A stretch of DNA of 64,000 nucleotides from Streptococcus mitis (GCF_946190065.1 NZ_CAMHZD010000004.1:78867-142866), one strand, 5' to 3'. Positions 1-9,144 are shown, numbered from the stretch's first letter. Program-made: numbers and translations. Notes: a model not told the origin generated them from the sequence alone.

Positions 1-497
1 GCCTCAAATCGTGCCCATTCTTCTTGGAACCCTTTATCCCACCAAGAAAGGTGGACACTGGCAACTGCTAACTCCTTACCATCAACTACAGTTTCAGCCA
101 GGGCAACACGGCGAGTATGATAGTCTGTTGGATCATCCACATCTGAAACCAAAATTTCTCTGGCTTTAATAGGTGTTTTAGACAAGATAGCCACACCTTC
201 ATGGTAGCGGTCATAACCGATATGGTTATAGGCCCAGGTCCAATAGTAATTTTTTCCTTGCTCTGACAACTTTTCAACCAAAAGTCTAACATAGTGGTCT
301 TGATGAATAGGCTCAGCTGCTGGCAAAGCTTGATAGAGATCATTAACTTCTACCTCTGGCGAGGTAATCTCCTGATTGATTTCTTGGAAACAAATCAAAT
401 CATAATCTTTTTCAAGAATATCTTCAAGCAAGAGCTGTAATTTTTTTTCAGCTTCTTTTTCCATCCAGCTATGAGTATTGAGTGTTAAAAATTTCAT
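1..497 (-). CDS. Endonuclease/exonuclease/phosphatase-family protein (3' part outside window)
   Basis: The gene starts at ATG 497-495, preceded by an AGGAG ribosome site, and runs off the left edge, so only about 165 N-terminal residues are visible. The N-terminus MKFLTLNTHSW, then DLICFQEIN, and the later VASVHLSWW match the metal- and phosphate-binding motifs of the endonuclease/exonuclease/phosphatase (DNase I-like) fold: an Asn near the start, the catalytic Glu in QEIN, and a His on a later strand. The substrate cannot be told from the sequence; these folds act on nucleic acids, phospholipids or sugar phosphates. It lies downstream of ptsG on the same strand with a 51-bp gap, so it may be cotranscribed with it. 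Confidence 0.8.
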   Translation of the reverse strand, partial: MKFLTLNTHSWMEKEAEKKLQLLLEDILEKDYDLICFQEINQEITSPEVEVNDLYQALPAAEPIHQDHYVRLLVEKLSEQGKNYYWTWAYNHIGYDRYHEGVAILSKTPIKAREILVSDVDDPTDYHTRRVALAETVVDGKELAVASVHLSWWDKGFQEEWARFE

Positions 498-548
498 GTT
501 TTTCTCCTAAAACAAGAGGTTGGAAAACAGCTTCCAACCTCAAGTATA

Positions 549-2729
549 TTACAATTCTACTTTAGCAACTGCTGTTTTAGCTGCAAGAGAACCTGTTTGT
601 TCTAATTTAACTGATTTAATTGCATCACCATTTGTGAAGACAACTACTGTTGAAGTTTCACGTCCTGCTGCACGGATAGCATCCAAGTCAGCTGTAACAA
701 GGAGATCACCTGCTGCAACTTTTTGTCCTTCAGCAACATGAACTGTAAATGGTTTACCTTCAAGACTTACTGTGTCCAAACCAATGTGAACCAATACTTC
801 AAGACCTGGTTCAGTCACAAGACCAAGAGCATGTTTTGTTGGGAAGATGCTTGATACAGTACCTGAAACTGGAGATACAATGTTTCCATTTGCAGGTTCA
901 ACAGCAAATCCGTCACCCATCATTTTTTGAGCAAATACTGGATCTTTTACTTGTTCCAAAGCAACAACTTGACCATCAGCTACTGAGTATACTTCCTCAG
1001 TAAGACCTTTATAGTGAACTGTGTTTTGTTGTGCTTCTGTCATTTGACTTGGAAGAGTTTCAGGAATAACTTCACCTGAATCAAGGATATCTTGGATATC
1101 AGATTTCAATACGTCTGCTTTTGGACCGTAGATAGCTTGAACTCCTTGTCCTTTCATGACAAGACCCATAGCTCCTTCTGCTTTCCATTGTTCTGCATCA
1201 CCGACTTTGTCAGCGTCTTTTACAGTTACACGAAGACGAGTCATACATGCGTCTACATCAACGATGTTTGCACGTCCACCAAGAAGGTTGATAATGTTTA
1301 CAGCTTGAGAACCAGCTGCAACTTTCACTTCGCTGCTAGCTTCTTCTGAACCTTCAGCAGTTTCGTAGTTTCCGTTACGTCCTGGAGTTGCGTAGTTGAA
1401 TTTTTGAATCATGAAGTTTGCGATAAAGTACATGATTACAGCAAAGAGAACAGTTACCCAAATGAAGTTAATGATATCCATACCGATACCAGCACTGATT
1501 GCAATAGGTGTACGAGTCAAGAACTCGATTGAACCGAATGAGTGCATACGTAGGTTTACGACGTCAGCCATAGCAAAGGCAGCACCTTGAACAAGTGAGT
1601 AAACAAGATACATAGGTGTTGCTACAAACATGAACATGTATTCGATTGGTTCAGTAACCCCTGTCAAGAATGTTGCAAGAGCTGTCGCAATCATCATACC
1701 TTTGTATTTGTGTTTCTTATCAGCATCAACATTACGGTAGATAGCTACAATCACACCCATCAAGATACCGAATGAACCGATCATTTGTCCAACTTTGAAA
1801 CGAGCTGGGTGAACAGTATCTAACAATTGTTGGTAATGACTTGCATCTGTACCTTTAAGGTTAACAAGGTCTGTTACCCATGCAAGCCATAGTGGGTCTT
1901 GACCAAATACTTGAGTACCTTTAGCTGCACCTGTCAAAATCTCATAAGTACCACCAAGAGCTGTATAGTTCATTGGGATTGTCAACATGTGGTGAAGACC
2001 AAATGGCAAGAGCAAACGTTCCAAAGTACCATACAAGAATGGTGCAAGGATTGGAGCAGTTTCTTGTGAGTTAGCAATCCAGATACCAAAGCTATTGATA
2101 CCTGTTTGAACTACTGGCCAGAATGCAGCAAGTAGAATTGCAGCGATTGCTGAACGAAGAATAACTACAAATGGTACGAAACGTTTCCCGTTGAAGAATG
2201 AAAGTGCATCAGGAAGTTTACGGAAATTGTAGTATTTGTTGTAAGCAGTTGCCCCTACAAAACCTGAGATAATCCCTACGAATACACCCATGTTCAAGGC
2301 TGGAGCTTCAAGAACACTGATAAAGTAATCAGCAACTTTGATTGAACCACCGAATAGAGTAGTTACCATAGCATCTGGATTTTTCAACATATCACCTGAT
2401 ACACCAAAGATTGTACCAGTAATACGGTTAATCAAGATGAAGGCAAGACCAGCGGCGAAAGCACCACCAGCACGTTCTTTAGCCCAGCTACCTCCAATGG
2501 CTAGGGCAAACAAAATGTGAAGGTTACCGATAACCCCCCAACCGATTTGCTCAAGAATTCCACCTGTGATTACAAGTGGTGCAAAGGTTGGGTTAATCAT
2601 CACGATAGACTTACCGATTGAAATCATCAAACCAGCAGCCGGCATAACGGCGATAACCACCATCAAAGCCTTACCGAATTTTTGCCAAAATTCGAAAGAC
2701 AAGACATTTTTGAATGTATCTTTCATCAT
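549..2729 (-). CDS. ptsG: Glucose-type PTS permease EIICBA
   Basis: A 726-residue PTS permease that imports and phosphorylates a hexose, probably glucose or a glucosamine-like sugar. Order is EIIC (about residues 1-440, multi-spanning, with TGVTEPIEY near 356), EIIB (about 470-545, phosphorylated Cys in ACMTRLR near 495) and EIIA (about 590-726, active His in VHIGLD near 648). All three phosphotransfer residues are present, so the protein looks complete. Two adjacent ATG codons follow AAAGGAG; the first is used here. Upstream are a strong promoter and a palindromic CcpA operator, so glucose repression or activation is likely. The EIICBA order is typical of streptococcal glucose-family permeases; the exact substrate is inferred from family. 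Confidence 0.93.
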   Translation of the reverse strand: MMKDTFKNVLSFEFWQKFGKALMVVIAVMPAAGLMISIGKSIVMINPTFAPLVITGGILEQIGWGVIGNLHILFALAIGGSWAKERAGGAFAAGLAFILINRITGTIFGVSGDMLKNPDAMVTTLFGGSIKVADYFISVLEAPALNMGVFVGIISGFVGATAYNKYYNFRKLPDALSFFNGKRFVPFVVILRSAIAAILLAAFWPVVQTGINSFGIWIANSQETAPILAPFLYGTLERLLLPFGLHHMLTIPMNYTALGGTYEILTGAAKGTQVFGQDPLWLAWVTDLVNLKGTDASHYQQLLDTVHPARFKVGQMIGSFGILMGVIVAIYRNVDADKKHKYKGMMIATALATFLTGVTEPIEYMFMFVATPMYLVYSLVQGAAFAMADVVNLRMHSFGSIEFLTRTPIAISAGIGMDIINFIWVTVLFAVIMYFIANFMIQKFNYATPGRNGNYETAEGSEEASSEVKVAAGSQAVNIINLLGGRANIVDVDACMTRLRVTVKDADKVGDAEQWKAEGAMGLVMKGQGVQAIYGPKADVLKSDIQDILDSGEVIPETLPSQMTEAQQNTVHYKGLTEEVYSVADGQVVALEQVKDPVFAQKMMGDGFAVEPANGNIVSPVSGTVSSIFPTKHALGLVTEPGLEVLVHIGLDTVSLEGKPFTVHVAEGQKVAAGDLLVTADLDAIRAAGRETSTVVVFTNGDAIKSVKLEQTGSLAAKTAVAKVEL

Positions 2730-2754
2730 TCAAATCTCCTTTATTTTTATTTAG

Positions 2755-2779
2755 GCAAACGTTTTACGAAAACGTTTGC
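2755..2779 (-). promoter_or_regulatory. CcpA (cre) operator of ptsG
   Basis: A perfect 25-bp palindrome with arms GCAAACGTTTT and AAAACGTTTGC around a 3-base centre. Each half contains a TGCAAACGTTTTC-type cre core, so this could hold two overlapping CcpA sites. It lies just downstream of the ptsG -10 box, in the 5' leader, a roadblock position. Confidence 0.8.
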
Positions 2780-2794
2780 ACTTTCTATAATTCA

Positions 2795-2823
2795 ATTATA
2801 CCACTTTAATTTTTTTTGTAAAG
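2795..2823 (-). promoter_or_regulatory. ptsG promoter
   Basis: On the minus strand TTTACA (2823-2818), a 17-bp spacer, then TGG-TATAAT (-10 at 2800-2795), an extended -10. This is a near-consensus sigma-A promoter. Confidence 0.8.
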
Positions 2824-2866
2824 GCTTTTATAAAAAAAAGTAGACTTTTTTCTAAAATTTTTGTAG

Positions 2867-2892
2867 TAAAAAAGGAGATATCAAAATCTCCT
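2867..2892 (-). terminator. Terminator after ftsX
   Basis: Inverted repeat AGGAGAT/ATCTCCT with a 6-base loop, followed on the minus strand by a run of six T. It lies 22 bp past the ftsX stop. Confidence 0.75.
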
Positions 2893-2913
2893 CAAATATA
2901 ATTCTATTTTATT

Positions 2914-3840
2914 TTAGATTTTCAGGAATCGGCGCATTGAAATTCCTGATCCGATTGAACCGATAAAAATTCCAATCACAAATAATAGAGCAATCATAAG
3001 TGGACTGAATACCTCTGGTGATATCATTGAAAGGTTCTGACCAACCAATGACTTATTAACCGATTGGTAAACCATTTTATAGACAATAAATACCAAAACT
3101 GATGGAAGGGTTGCTCCAAGCAAACCGATGAAGGCACCTTCAAGCAAGAAAGGTCCGCGGATATAGCCGTTCTTAGCACCTACTAAACGCATGATTTGAA
3201 TTTCACGGCTTCGTGAAATAATGGTGATACGAATAGTATTAGAAATCAAGAACACCGCAATGAAAATCAATAATCCCGCGATAACTAGTCCCCAGACACG
3301 AATAAATGAGGCTAACTTAAACAAGCGTTCTGTATTAGCACCACCATCTTGAACTTCTGATACACCTTCAATTTTCTTAGCCTCTTCTGCTACTGTCTTT
3401 ACATCGCTTGGCGTGTTGGTGTCAACAATATATGCATCATAGAGAGGATTGGCATCTCCTTCAAAGATTTTCCAGTTGTCCCCCATTGTTTCGGTCAACT
3501 TTTCATATTGTTCTTCTTTACTTGAAAAGGTAACACTTTTAACAGTTGACATACCTTTCAAAGCATCGTATACCTTATGGTAGTCATTATTTGTAACAGT
3601 TTGACCTTCTTTTTCAATGGTCTCACTATTGTCAGCTACGTCCTTACGAATATATACCATTACTCGGACATTGTTTTCAATATCTGTAGCGAGTTTAGCC
3701 GTATTAAAGATAACAGATGCAAATATTGCAACTAAAGTCAAAGTAATCATAACCGAACTGACAGCTGCTACTGTCATCCAGCCATTTCGTTTCAAACTTT
3801 TTAATGATTCAAATAAATGACGAAAAAATCTACTAATCAT
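2914..3840 (-). CDS. ftsX: Cell-division ABC transporter permease-like protein FtsX
   Basis: A 308-residue membrane protein that with FtsE couples ATP hydrolysis at the divisome to activation of a peptidoglycan hydrolase (PcsB in pneumococcus). One membrane span follows the short cytoplasmic N-terminus (about residues 25-45). A large extracellular domain comes next, then three C-terminal spans with the SREIQIMRLVGA cytoplasmic loop typical of the FtsX/MacB fold. I chose the ATG at 3840, which overlaps the ftsE stop by 8 bp, as in other Firmicutes. The longer reading frame upstream overlaps ftsE and has no clear ribosome site. Confidence 0.95.
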   Translation of the reverse strand: MISRFFRHLFESLKSLKRNGWMTVAAVSSVMITLTLVAIFASVIFNTAKLATDIENNVRVMVYIRKDVADNSETIEKEGQTVTNNDYHKVYDALKGMSTVKSVTFSSKEEQYEKLTETMGDNWKIFEGDANPLYDAYIVDTNTPSDVKTVAEEAKKIEGVSEVQDGGANTERLFKLASFIRVWGLVIAGLLIFIAVFLISNTIRITIISRSREIQIMRLVGAKNGYIRGPFLLEGAFIGLLGATLPSVLVFIVYKMVYQSVNKSLVGQNLSMISPEVFSPLMIALLFVIGIFIGSIGSGISMRRFLKI

Positions 3841-4525
3841 CGTATCCATATTCTCCTTTAGCTTCGTCACGAACGACACGGCCATTTTCAATGGCAATGA
3901 CACGGTGGCGCAAGGTATTTACAATCTGACTGTTGTGGGTCGCCATCAAGACAGTTGTACCTTGGAGATTGATGCGTTCCAACAAATTCATAATTTCCCA
4001 TGAATTATCTGGGTCCAAGTTTCCTGTTGGTTCGTCCGCAATCAATACTTTTGGATTATTTACAATAGCACGCGCTATCGCAATACGCTGTTGTTCTCCC
4101 CCCGAAAGTTCATTTGGGAAAGAACGAACCTTATGCTTCAATCCAACCAAGTCTAAAACTTCCATAACACGTTTTTTGATATTACGGCGACTTTCTCCAA
4201 TTACCTCCATTGCATAAGCAATATTTTCATAAACGGTTTTCTTTGGTAACAGTTTATAATCTTGGAAGACAACCCCAACACTACGACGTAGGAGAGGAAC
4301 ATCTTTCTTTTTAATTTTAACCAGATTAAAACCAGCAACAGATAAGCTTCCTTTTTCGATTTTTACTTCGCGATACAAAGAACGAATAAAGGTTGATTTC
4401 CCAGCTCCTGAAGGTCCTACGATGTAAACAAATTCCCCTGGTTGAACGCTTACCGAAACACCACGTAGGGCAGTCGTTCCGTTATCATACTTTTTGACGA
4501 CATCTCTCATTTCAATAATTGACAT
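3833..4525 (-). CDS. ftsE: Cell-division ATP-binding protein FtsE
   Basis: A 230-residue ABC ATPase, partner of FtsX at midcell. Walker A is GPSGAGKST (about residues 38-46), the Q-loop is VVFQDYKLL, the signature is LSGGEQQR and Walker B is VLIADEP, followed by ATHN. Length and motif spacing are normal. Its stop overlaps the start of ftsX, implying translational coupling. It sits 17 bp downstream of prfB, the common order prfB-ftsE-ftsX in Firmicutes. Confidence 0.96.
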   Translation of the reverse strand: MSIIEMRDVVKKYDNGTTALRGVSVSVQPGEFVYIVGPSGAGKSTFIRSLYREVKIEKGSLSVAGFNLVKIKKKDVPLLRRSVGVVFQDYKLLPKKTVYENIAYAMEVIGESRRNIKKRVMEVLDLVGLKHKVRSFPNELSGGEQQRIAIARAIVNNPKVLIADEPTGNLDPDNSWEIMNLLERINLQGTTVLMATHNSQIVNTLRHRVIAIENGRVVRDEAKGEYGYDD

Positions 4526-4542
4526 GTGAGTTCCTTTCTATC

Positions 4543-5638
4543 TTAGCTGATTCTCCACTTGAGATAGGCATCAATAAAACCATCTAGGTCTCCATCCATA
4601 ACCTTATCTACTTGTGCAACTTCAAAGCTAGTTCGGTGATCTTTTACCATAGTATATGGCGTAAAAACATATGAACGGATTTGGCTTCCCCATGTGATTT
4701 CCTTTTTCTCACCCTTGAGGGAATCAACTTCCGCTGCTTTCTTTTCTTGCTCCATTTGATAGAGCTTAGCCTGCAACATCTTCATGGCACGATCTCTATT
4801 TCCATACTGGGTACGATCGACCGTTGACTGGACAACAGTCCCAGTTGGAATGTGTGTTAAACGTACACCTGTTGAAACCTTATTGACGTTTTGTCCACCA
4901 GCACCACCTGAACGGAAGGTGTCCATCTTGATATCATCTTCACGGATTTCCACTTCAATAGTATCATCCAGCTCAGGCATCACTTCTACAGATGTGAAAG
5001 AGGTATGGCGACGTTTAGCAGAGTCAAATGGTGAAATTCGCACCAAACGGTGTACCCCCATTTCTGACTTGAGAAGACCATAGGCATTAGGTCCTTCAAA
5101 TGATAAGGTTACTGACTTGATACCAGCTTCATCTCCTGCTTGGTAATCCAAGACTTCTACTTTAAAGCCTTTAGCATTTCCATAGCGAGTGTACATACGA
5201 AGCAACATATCACCCCAGTCTTGAGCCTCTGTACCACCGGATCCTGGATGGATTTCCAAGATGGCATTATTATGGTCATAAGGTTCTGACAAGAGAAGGG
5301 TCATTTCGTAACTGGTCATCATCTTATCCAGCTCTGACAACTGTTCAACCAATTCTTCATGCACAGACTCATCTTCAGCTAAAAAGTCCAATAAAATTTC
5401 GACTTCATCCTGCAACTCTTCCATTTTGTGGAAAGTGTTGTAGGTGTTTTTTAATTCATTTAATTCTTGCGACGTTTTTTGGGCCGCGATATTATCGTTC
5501 CAAAAATCAGGTTCTGTCATCTTGTTTTCCAAGATGGCAATCTCTTCCTCTAAACCTTCGAGGTCAAAGAGACCCCCTGAAAGAAGCTAATTTTTCACGA
5601 TTGGCGTCAATTTTCTGACGAATTTCTGAAATGTCCAT
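4543..5638 (-). CDS. prfB: Peptide chain release factor 2 (programmed +1 frameshift)
   Basis: RF2 recognises UGA and UAA stops and triggers peptide release. Translation starts at ATG 5638 after AAAGGAG and reads 24 codons to an in-frame TGA at 5566-5564. A +1 shift there continues in the frame that ends at 4543, giving about 364 residues. The SPF stop-codon-recognition tripeptide lies near residues 202-204 and the catalytic GGQ near 247-249. The first 24 codons are separate from the main frame, so gene finders often call the gene short. It heads the prfB-ftsE-ftsX cluster, with its own TGG-TATAAT promoter at about 5664-5672. Confidence 0.96.
5564..5578 (-). other. prfB programmed frameshift site
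   Basis: Reading the minus strand: AGGGGG (5578-5573), a 3-base spacer, then CTT TGA C. The Shine-Dalgarno-like hexamer followed by CTT-TGA-C is the classic autoregulatory RF2 frameshift signal. When RF2 is scarce the ribosome slips +1 at CTT into TTT-GAC. Confidence 0.95.
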
Positions 5639-5720
5639 AAATACTCCTTTGTTGTATCGTTTTATTATACCATAATCTATCATTTCTTTCCATCTTTTGC
5701 TCTAATCCCTTATTGCACGT

Positions 5721-5741
5721 AAAAAGAAGCCTTTCGGCTTC
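5721..5741 (-). terminator. Terminator after the CBS-ACT gene
   Basis: GAAGCC, tetraloop, GGCTTC stem followed on the minus strand by TTTTT, six bases beyond the stop of the CBS-ACT gene. Confidence 0.85.
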
Positions 5742-5746
5742 CCTTC

Positions 5747-6403
5747 TTACAAGACTTTTGCTGAAGTACGAGTGATTTCTTCTACTTGAATATTCTCTGA
5801 TTCAAATTTTTCTTTCAAGGCTGGTAAATCGATTGATCCATCGATTTGAACTTCGATAATGACCTTACCATCCTTACGCGGAATATTGACTGTATGAGAG
5901 ATATTCAAATTTTCTTCTACAATCAAAGAAACAATTTTTCCAAGAACACCAACTTCATTTTCCGTAACAAAGCGCACACGAATTCCTTCTTCACCGTAAC
6001 CAGCAATTTCAAGAAAGGCTTGGAAAACGTCACGGTCCGTAATAACACCATAGACTTGATGGTTATCAACAACAGGAAGAATACCAATCTTGTTTTTCAG
6101 CATCAGATAAGTTGCATCTTCTAGACTAGCATAGCCTGAGACAGTAACAACATCTCGAATCATTACATCTTTTACTTTGGTCTTATTCAGAAGATAGTTC
6201 ATCTCATAGATAGAAAGACTTGTTGCTTTTGAGGGGCTAGCTTGCGCAATGGTTCCCTCAGTTACCAAACCAACTAATTGATCATTTTCGATAACAGGCA
6301 AGCGGTGCAAACCTTGCTCTCTCATCAAATCTGCTGCATGAGATACTGTTGTATCTGGACTAATATAAACTACCTTGCGGGTCATAAAATCTTTAACTGC
6401 CAT
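5747..6403 (-). CDS. CBS-pair and ACT domain protein (AcuB-like)
   Basis: A 218-residue soluble protein. Two CBS motifs (about residues 1-58 and 78-130) form a Bateman module, which usually binds adenosine nucleotides. A C-terminal ACT-like domain (about 138-215, starting VRFVTENEVGVLGKIVSLI) usually binds small effectors such as amino acids. No catalytic domain is present, so it is probably a sensor or regulator. It is often called AcuB from similarity to the Bacillus acetoin-utilisation protein, but no other acetoin genes are near. Start ATG follows AAGGAG. It is monocistronic, with its own terminator. Confidence 0.8.
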   Translation of the reverse strand: MAVKDFMTRKVVYISPDTTVSHAADLMREQGLHRLPVIENDQLVGLVTEGTIAQASPSKATSLSIYEMNYLLNKTKVKDVMIRDVVTVSGYASLEDATYLMLKNKIGILPVVDNHQVYGVITDRDVFQAFLEIAGYGEEGIRVRFVTENEVGVLGKIVSLIVEENLNISHTVNIPRKDGKVIIEVQIDGSIDLPALKEKFESENIQVEEITRTSAKVL

Positions 6404-6508
6404 GAGACTTCTCCTTTTCTATTCTTATCCCTATTATACAATCTTTTTGTAAATCTATCAAACGCTTACATTTCTTTTTCAAAATTCAGAAAAGTATGAA
6501 TAAGCTAG

Positions 6509-6534
6509 CAAAAAGAGCTCTGAAATCGAGCTCT
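6509..6534 (-). terminator. Possible terminator downstream of livF
   Basis: AGAGCTC, 7-base loop, GAGCTCT, then a short run of T on the minus strand. It is about 180 bp past livF, so it may be a backup terminator for the liv operon. The 307-bp gap between livF and the CBS-ACT gene also holds an imperfect inverted repeat at 6537-6563 and the duplicated segment at 6605-6714; no coding sequence was seen there. Confidence 0.55.
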
Positions 6535-6604
6535 ATGAATGAAGGTAAGATACCTTTCATTCGATTTTTCAATTATTAGAAATTCATCTTTCAGTGTAGA
6601 TGTA

Positions 6605-6714
6605 GATTTGTTTGCAATCTAAATATGTCAACTAAAAAGGTCCCCCGGACTATTAATGAGGATTACTTCGCAATCTTCATCTGCCGACTAAAACAATCCA
6701 CTGGATTGTTTTAG
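6605..6714 (-). repeat. Two diverged tandem ~55-bp copies, each with a hairpin
   Basis: Copy 1 (6605-6654) and copy 2 (6661-6714) share GATT...GCAATCT...ACTAAAA at the same spacing, 56 bp apart. Each then has an inverted repeat: GGTCC/GGACT in copy 1, and a perfect 12-bp CTAAAACAATCC palindrome in copy 2 that overlaps the livF stop codon. Neither is followed by a strong T run. They may act as processing or weak termination hairpins. Confidence 0.5.
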
Positions 6715-7421
6715 CCACCTAGATATGCTTTTCTGACTTCTTCTGATGAAGCGAGTTCTTTTCCTGTTCCTGATAGGACGATTTTTCCTGTTTCCAGTAC
6801 ATAGCCTCGGTCAGAGATTGCGAGTGCCTTATTGGCATTTTGTTCAATCAAGAGGACGGTTGTACCTTGTTTCTGGATATCTTGAATGATATCAAAAATT
6901 TCTTGGATAAATATTGGAGCAAGTCCCATTGATGGTTCATCTAAAAGAAGAAGTTTTGGTGTTGACATAAGAGCGCGTCCCATGGCAAGCATTTGTTGTT
7001 CCCCTCCTGAAAGAGTGGCTGCATCTTGGTTCTTTCGTTCTTCAAGACGTGGGAAGCGTGAGAAAACTTTCTTCAAGTTAGCTTGATTTTCTTCACGATT
7101 TTTCTTTAAGAAAGCCCCCATTTCAAGATTTTCCATCACAGTCAAGCCAGGGAAGACATGGCGTCCTTCTGGAACTTGTGAAAGTCCACCAGCTACGATT
7201 TTCTGAGCTGGCATTTTTTGGATTTCTTGACCTAAAAATTCAATTTTTCCTGAACTTGGTCTAACCAAACCAGACAAGGTACGGAGAATAGTTGTCTTAC
7301 CTGCACCATTGGCACCGATAAGGGAAACAACTTCTCCTTCATTAACTTCAAAGCTTACATCACGGACTGCTTGGATCATACCGTAATGCACAGAAAGATT
7401 TTCAACTTTTAACATAGACAT
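6711..7421 (-). CDS. livF: Branched-chain amino acid ABC transporter ATP-binding protein
   Basis: A 236-residue ABC ATPase that powers uptake of leucine, isoleucine and valine with LivG. Walker A is GANGAGKTT, the signature LSGGEQQM and Walker B LLLLDEPSMGL; the last is typical of LivF rather than LivG. The start ATG shares one base with the livG stop (TAATG), so translation is probably coupled. It is the last gene of the livJHMGF operon. Confidence 0.95.
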   Translation of the reverse strand: MSMLKVENLSVHYGMIQAVRDVSFEVNEGEVVSLIGANGAGKTTILRTLSGLVRPSSGKIEFLGQEIQKMPAQKIVAGGLSQVPEGRHVFPGLTVMENLEMGAFLKKNREENQANLKKVFSRFPRLEERKNQDAATLSGGEQQMLAMGRALMSTPKLLLLDEPSMGLAPIFIQEIFDIIQDIQKQGTTVLLIEQNANKALAISDRGYVLETGKIVLSGTGKELASSEEVRKAYLGG

Positions 7422-8185
7422 TAGGCTTCACCTCCTAGATAAGCTTCGATAACGCGTTTATTGGTCTTAATTTCGTCTGGAGTTCCTTGAGCGATTAAAC
7501 GACCGTATTCAAGTACATAGATGCGTTCTGTTACTTCCATGACCAGATTCATATCGTGTTCAATCAGCATGATCGTAATCTTAAATTCATCTTTGATACG
7601 ACGAATTAACTCAGTCAATTCCGCTGTTTCCTGTGGGTTCATACCTGCTGCTGGTTCATCTAAAAAGAGAATTTTAGGTTCCGTAGCAAGGGCACGAACA
7701 ATTTCCAAACGACGTTGTTGTCCGTAGGCGAGGTTTTTAGCAAGAGTCTCTGCATCACCATCTAAATCAAAGATTTTCAATAATTCCAAAGCTTTAGCTT
7801 TTAATTCTTTTTCACTCTTGTAAAAAGTTGGTAAGCGTAAGAAACTAGCAAAAACATGTTGTTTGTGATGGTTGCCAAAAGCAATCAAAACATTGTCCAA
7901 AACTGTTAAATCTTTAAAGAGACGGATATTTTGGAAAGTACGTCCAAGTCCCAAAGAAGCAATCTTATAAGGTGCCTTCCCATTCAAAAGGTGACCATCT
8001 AGTGTTACTGTTCCCTCACTTGGTTCATAGACACCCGTCAAGAGGTTGAAAAGGGTGGTTTTCCCAGCTCCGTTTGGACCGATTAGTCCAACCAATTCCC
8101 CTTCGTTCAATTCAAGAGTCACATCTCCAACAGCTGTTAGACCGCCAAAATGTTTGGTTAACTGTTTTACTTCAAGTAATGCCAT
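7421..8185 (-). CDS. livG: Branched-chain amino acid ABC transporter ATP-binding protein
   Basis: A 254-residue ABC ATPase. Walker A is GPNGAGKTT and Walker B ILFLDEPAAGMNP; the signature region is the variant AYGQQRR found in LivG proteins in place of LSGGQ. It pairs with LivF as the second nucleotide-binding subunit. It overlaps livM and livF by single bases (TAATG at both junctions), consistent with coupled translation of an equimolar complex. Confidence 0.95.
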   Translation of the reverse strand: MALLEVKQLTKHFGGLTAVGDVTLELNEGELVGLIGPNGAGKTTLFNLLTGVYEPSEGTVTLDGHLLNGKAPYKIASLGLGRTFQNIRLFKDLTVLDNVLIAFGNHHKQHVFASFLRLPTFYKSEKELKAKALELLKIFDLDGDAETLAKNLAYGQQRRLEIVRALATEPKILFLDEPAAGMNPQETAELTELIRRIKDEFKITIMLIEHDMNLVMEVTERIYVLEYGRLIAQGTPDEIKTNKRVIEAYLGGEA

Positions 8186-9141
8186 TAGTTTTGTTCCTCC
8201 TTCTTAGATTTTTTAAAGAAACGTGATAGGCTCAATTCCCATGTTCCAAGGAGTCCACCTGGTCTGAAAATCATTACCAATACCAGAGCCAAAGCGTAGA
8301 TAATCATACGCACGCTAGCAACATCTTGGAGAAGCATATTCAAAATTCCAAGGACAATAGCTGAAACGATTGCACCTGTAATGGAACCAAGTCCACCAAA
8401 TACAACAATAATCAAAACATTGATTGAGTTGATGAAAGTGTAATCTTTCGGTACAACTGAACCGATAAATCCTGCCTGAAGTGACCCTGCAATACTTGCA
8501 GTAATGGCACCAAAGACAAAGGCGATGATTTTAATTTTAGTCGTATTAACCCCAACTGACTCAGCAGCGATTTCATCCTCACGAACAGAAAGGGTTGAAC
8601 GACCAATTGGACTACGCAAGAAGTTCAAGGTTGCAATAGTTGTAATCACGACAAAGAAGTAAACCATTTGCCAAGTTGTAAAGTTAGGAATTCCCAAGAT
8701 ACCTGCCGCACCATTTGTAAGGCTTCCGCCATTGATGATAAAGATACGGATAATTTCAGAAACACCTAGAGTCGCTACCGCAAGATAGTCCCCCTTCAAG
8801 CGCAAGGTTGGAATTCCGACAAGCAAGGCAACTGCTCCTGAAAGCAAAGCCCCTACAAGCATAGCTCCAAAGAAGGCACCGTAGGTTGGTGATTTAGAAC
8901 CAATAATAGCTGCTGCATAGGCACCAATCGCCATGAAACCAGCATGACCAAGTGAAAATTGGCCTGAAAAACCAACGATTAAGTTGAGACCAACAGCCAG
9001 AATAATATTAATTCCAATTTGTTGTAAAATCTGTACATAGAATAGGTTTAGTACTCCAACTGAAACCAATACACTAATCAAGCCATAGCCAGCTAACAAA
9101 AGGAGTAACCATAGAATATTAACTTTTAAATTTTCTTTCAT
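8185..9141 (-). CDS. livM: Branched-chain amino acid ABC transporter permease
   Basis: A 318-residue integral membrane permease with about nine to ten hydrophobic segments. The conserved region GSLTNGAAGILGIPNF and the loop GRSTLSVREDEIAAESVGVN (the EAA-like coupling loop to the ATPases) identify LivM. The C-terminus is a charged tail. It lies 3 bp from livH and overlaps livG by one base. Confidence 0.95.
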   Translation of the reverse strand: MKENLKVNILWLLLLLAGYGLISVLVSVGVLNLFYVQILQQIGINIILAVGLNLIVGFSGQFSLGHAGFMAIGAYAAAIIGSKSPTYGAFFGAMLVGALLSGAVALLVGIPTLRLKGDYLAVATLGVSEIIRIFIINGGSLTNGAAGILGIPNFTTWQMVYFFVVITTIATLNFLRSPIGRSTLSVREDEIAAESVGVNTTKIKIIAFVFGAITASIAGSLQAGFIGSVVPKDYTFINSINVLIIVVFGGLGSITGAIVSAIVLGILNMLLQDVASVRMIIYALALVLVMIFRPGGLLGTWELSLSRFFKKSKKEEQN

Positions 9142-9144
9142 CGT

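Noticed and set aside
3617-3820. Plus-strand frames inside ftsX, ftsE, typA, divIB and others
   Set aside because: They are antisense shadows of real genes with no ribosome sites or family features.
3841-3903. Longer N-terminus for ftsX
   Set aside because: It lies inside ftsE, and the ATG at 3840 overlaps the ftsE stop by 8 bp as expected for this gene pair.
5530-5532. TTG at 5532 as the prfB start
   Set aside because: It omits the leader and the programmed frameshift; the frameshift signal at 5564-5578 is complete.
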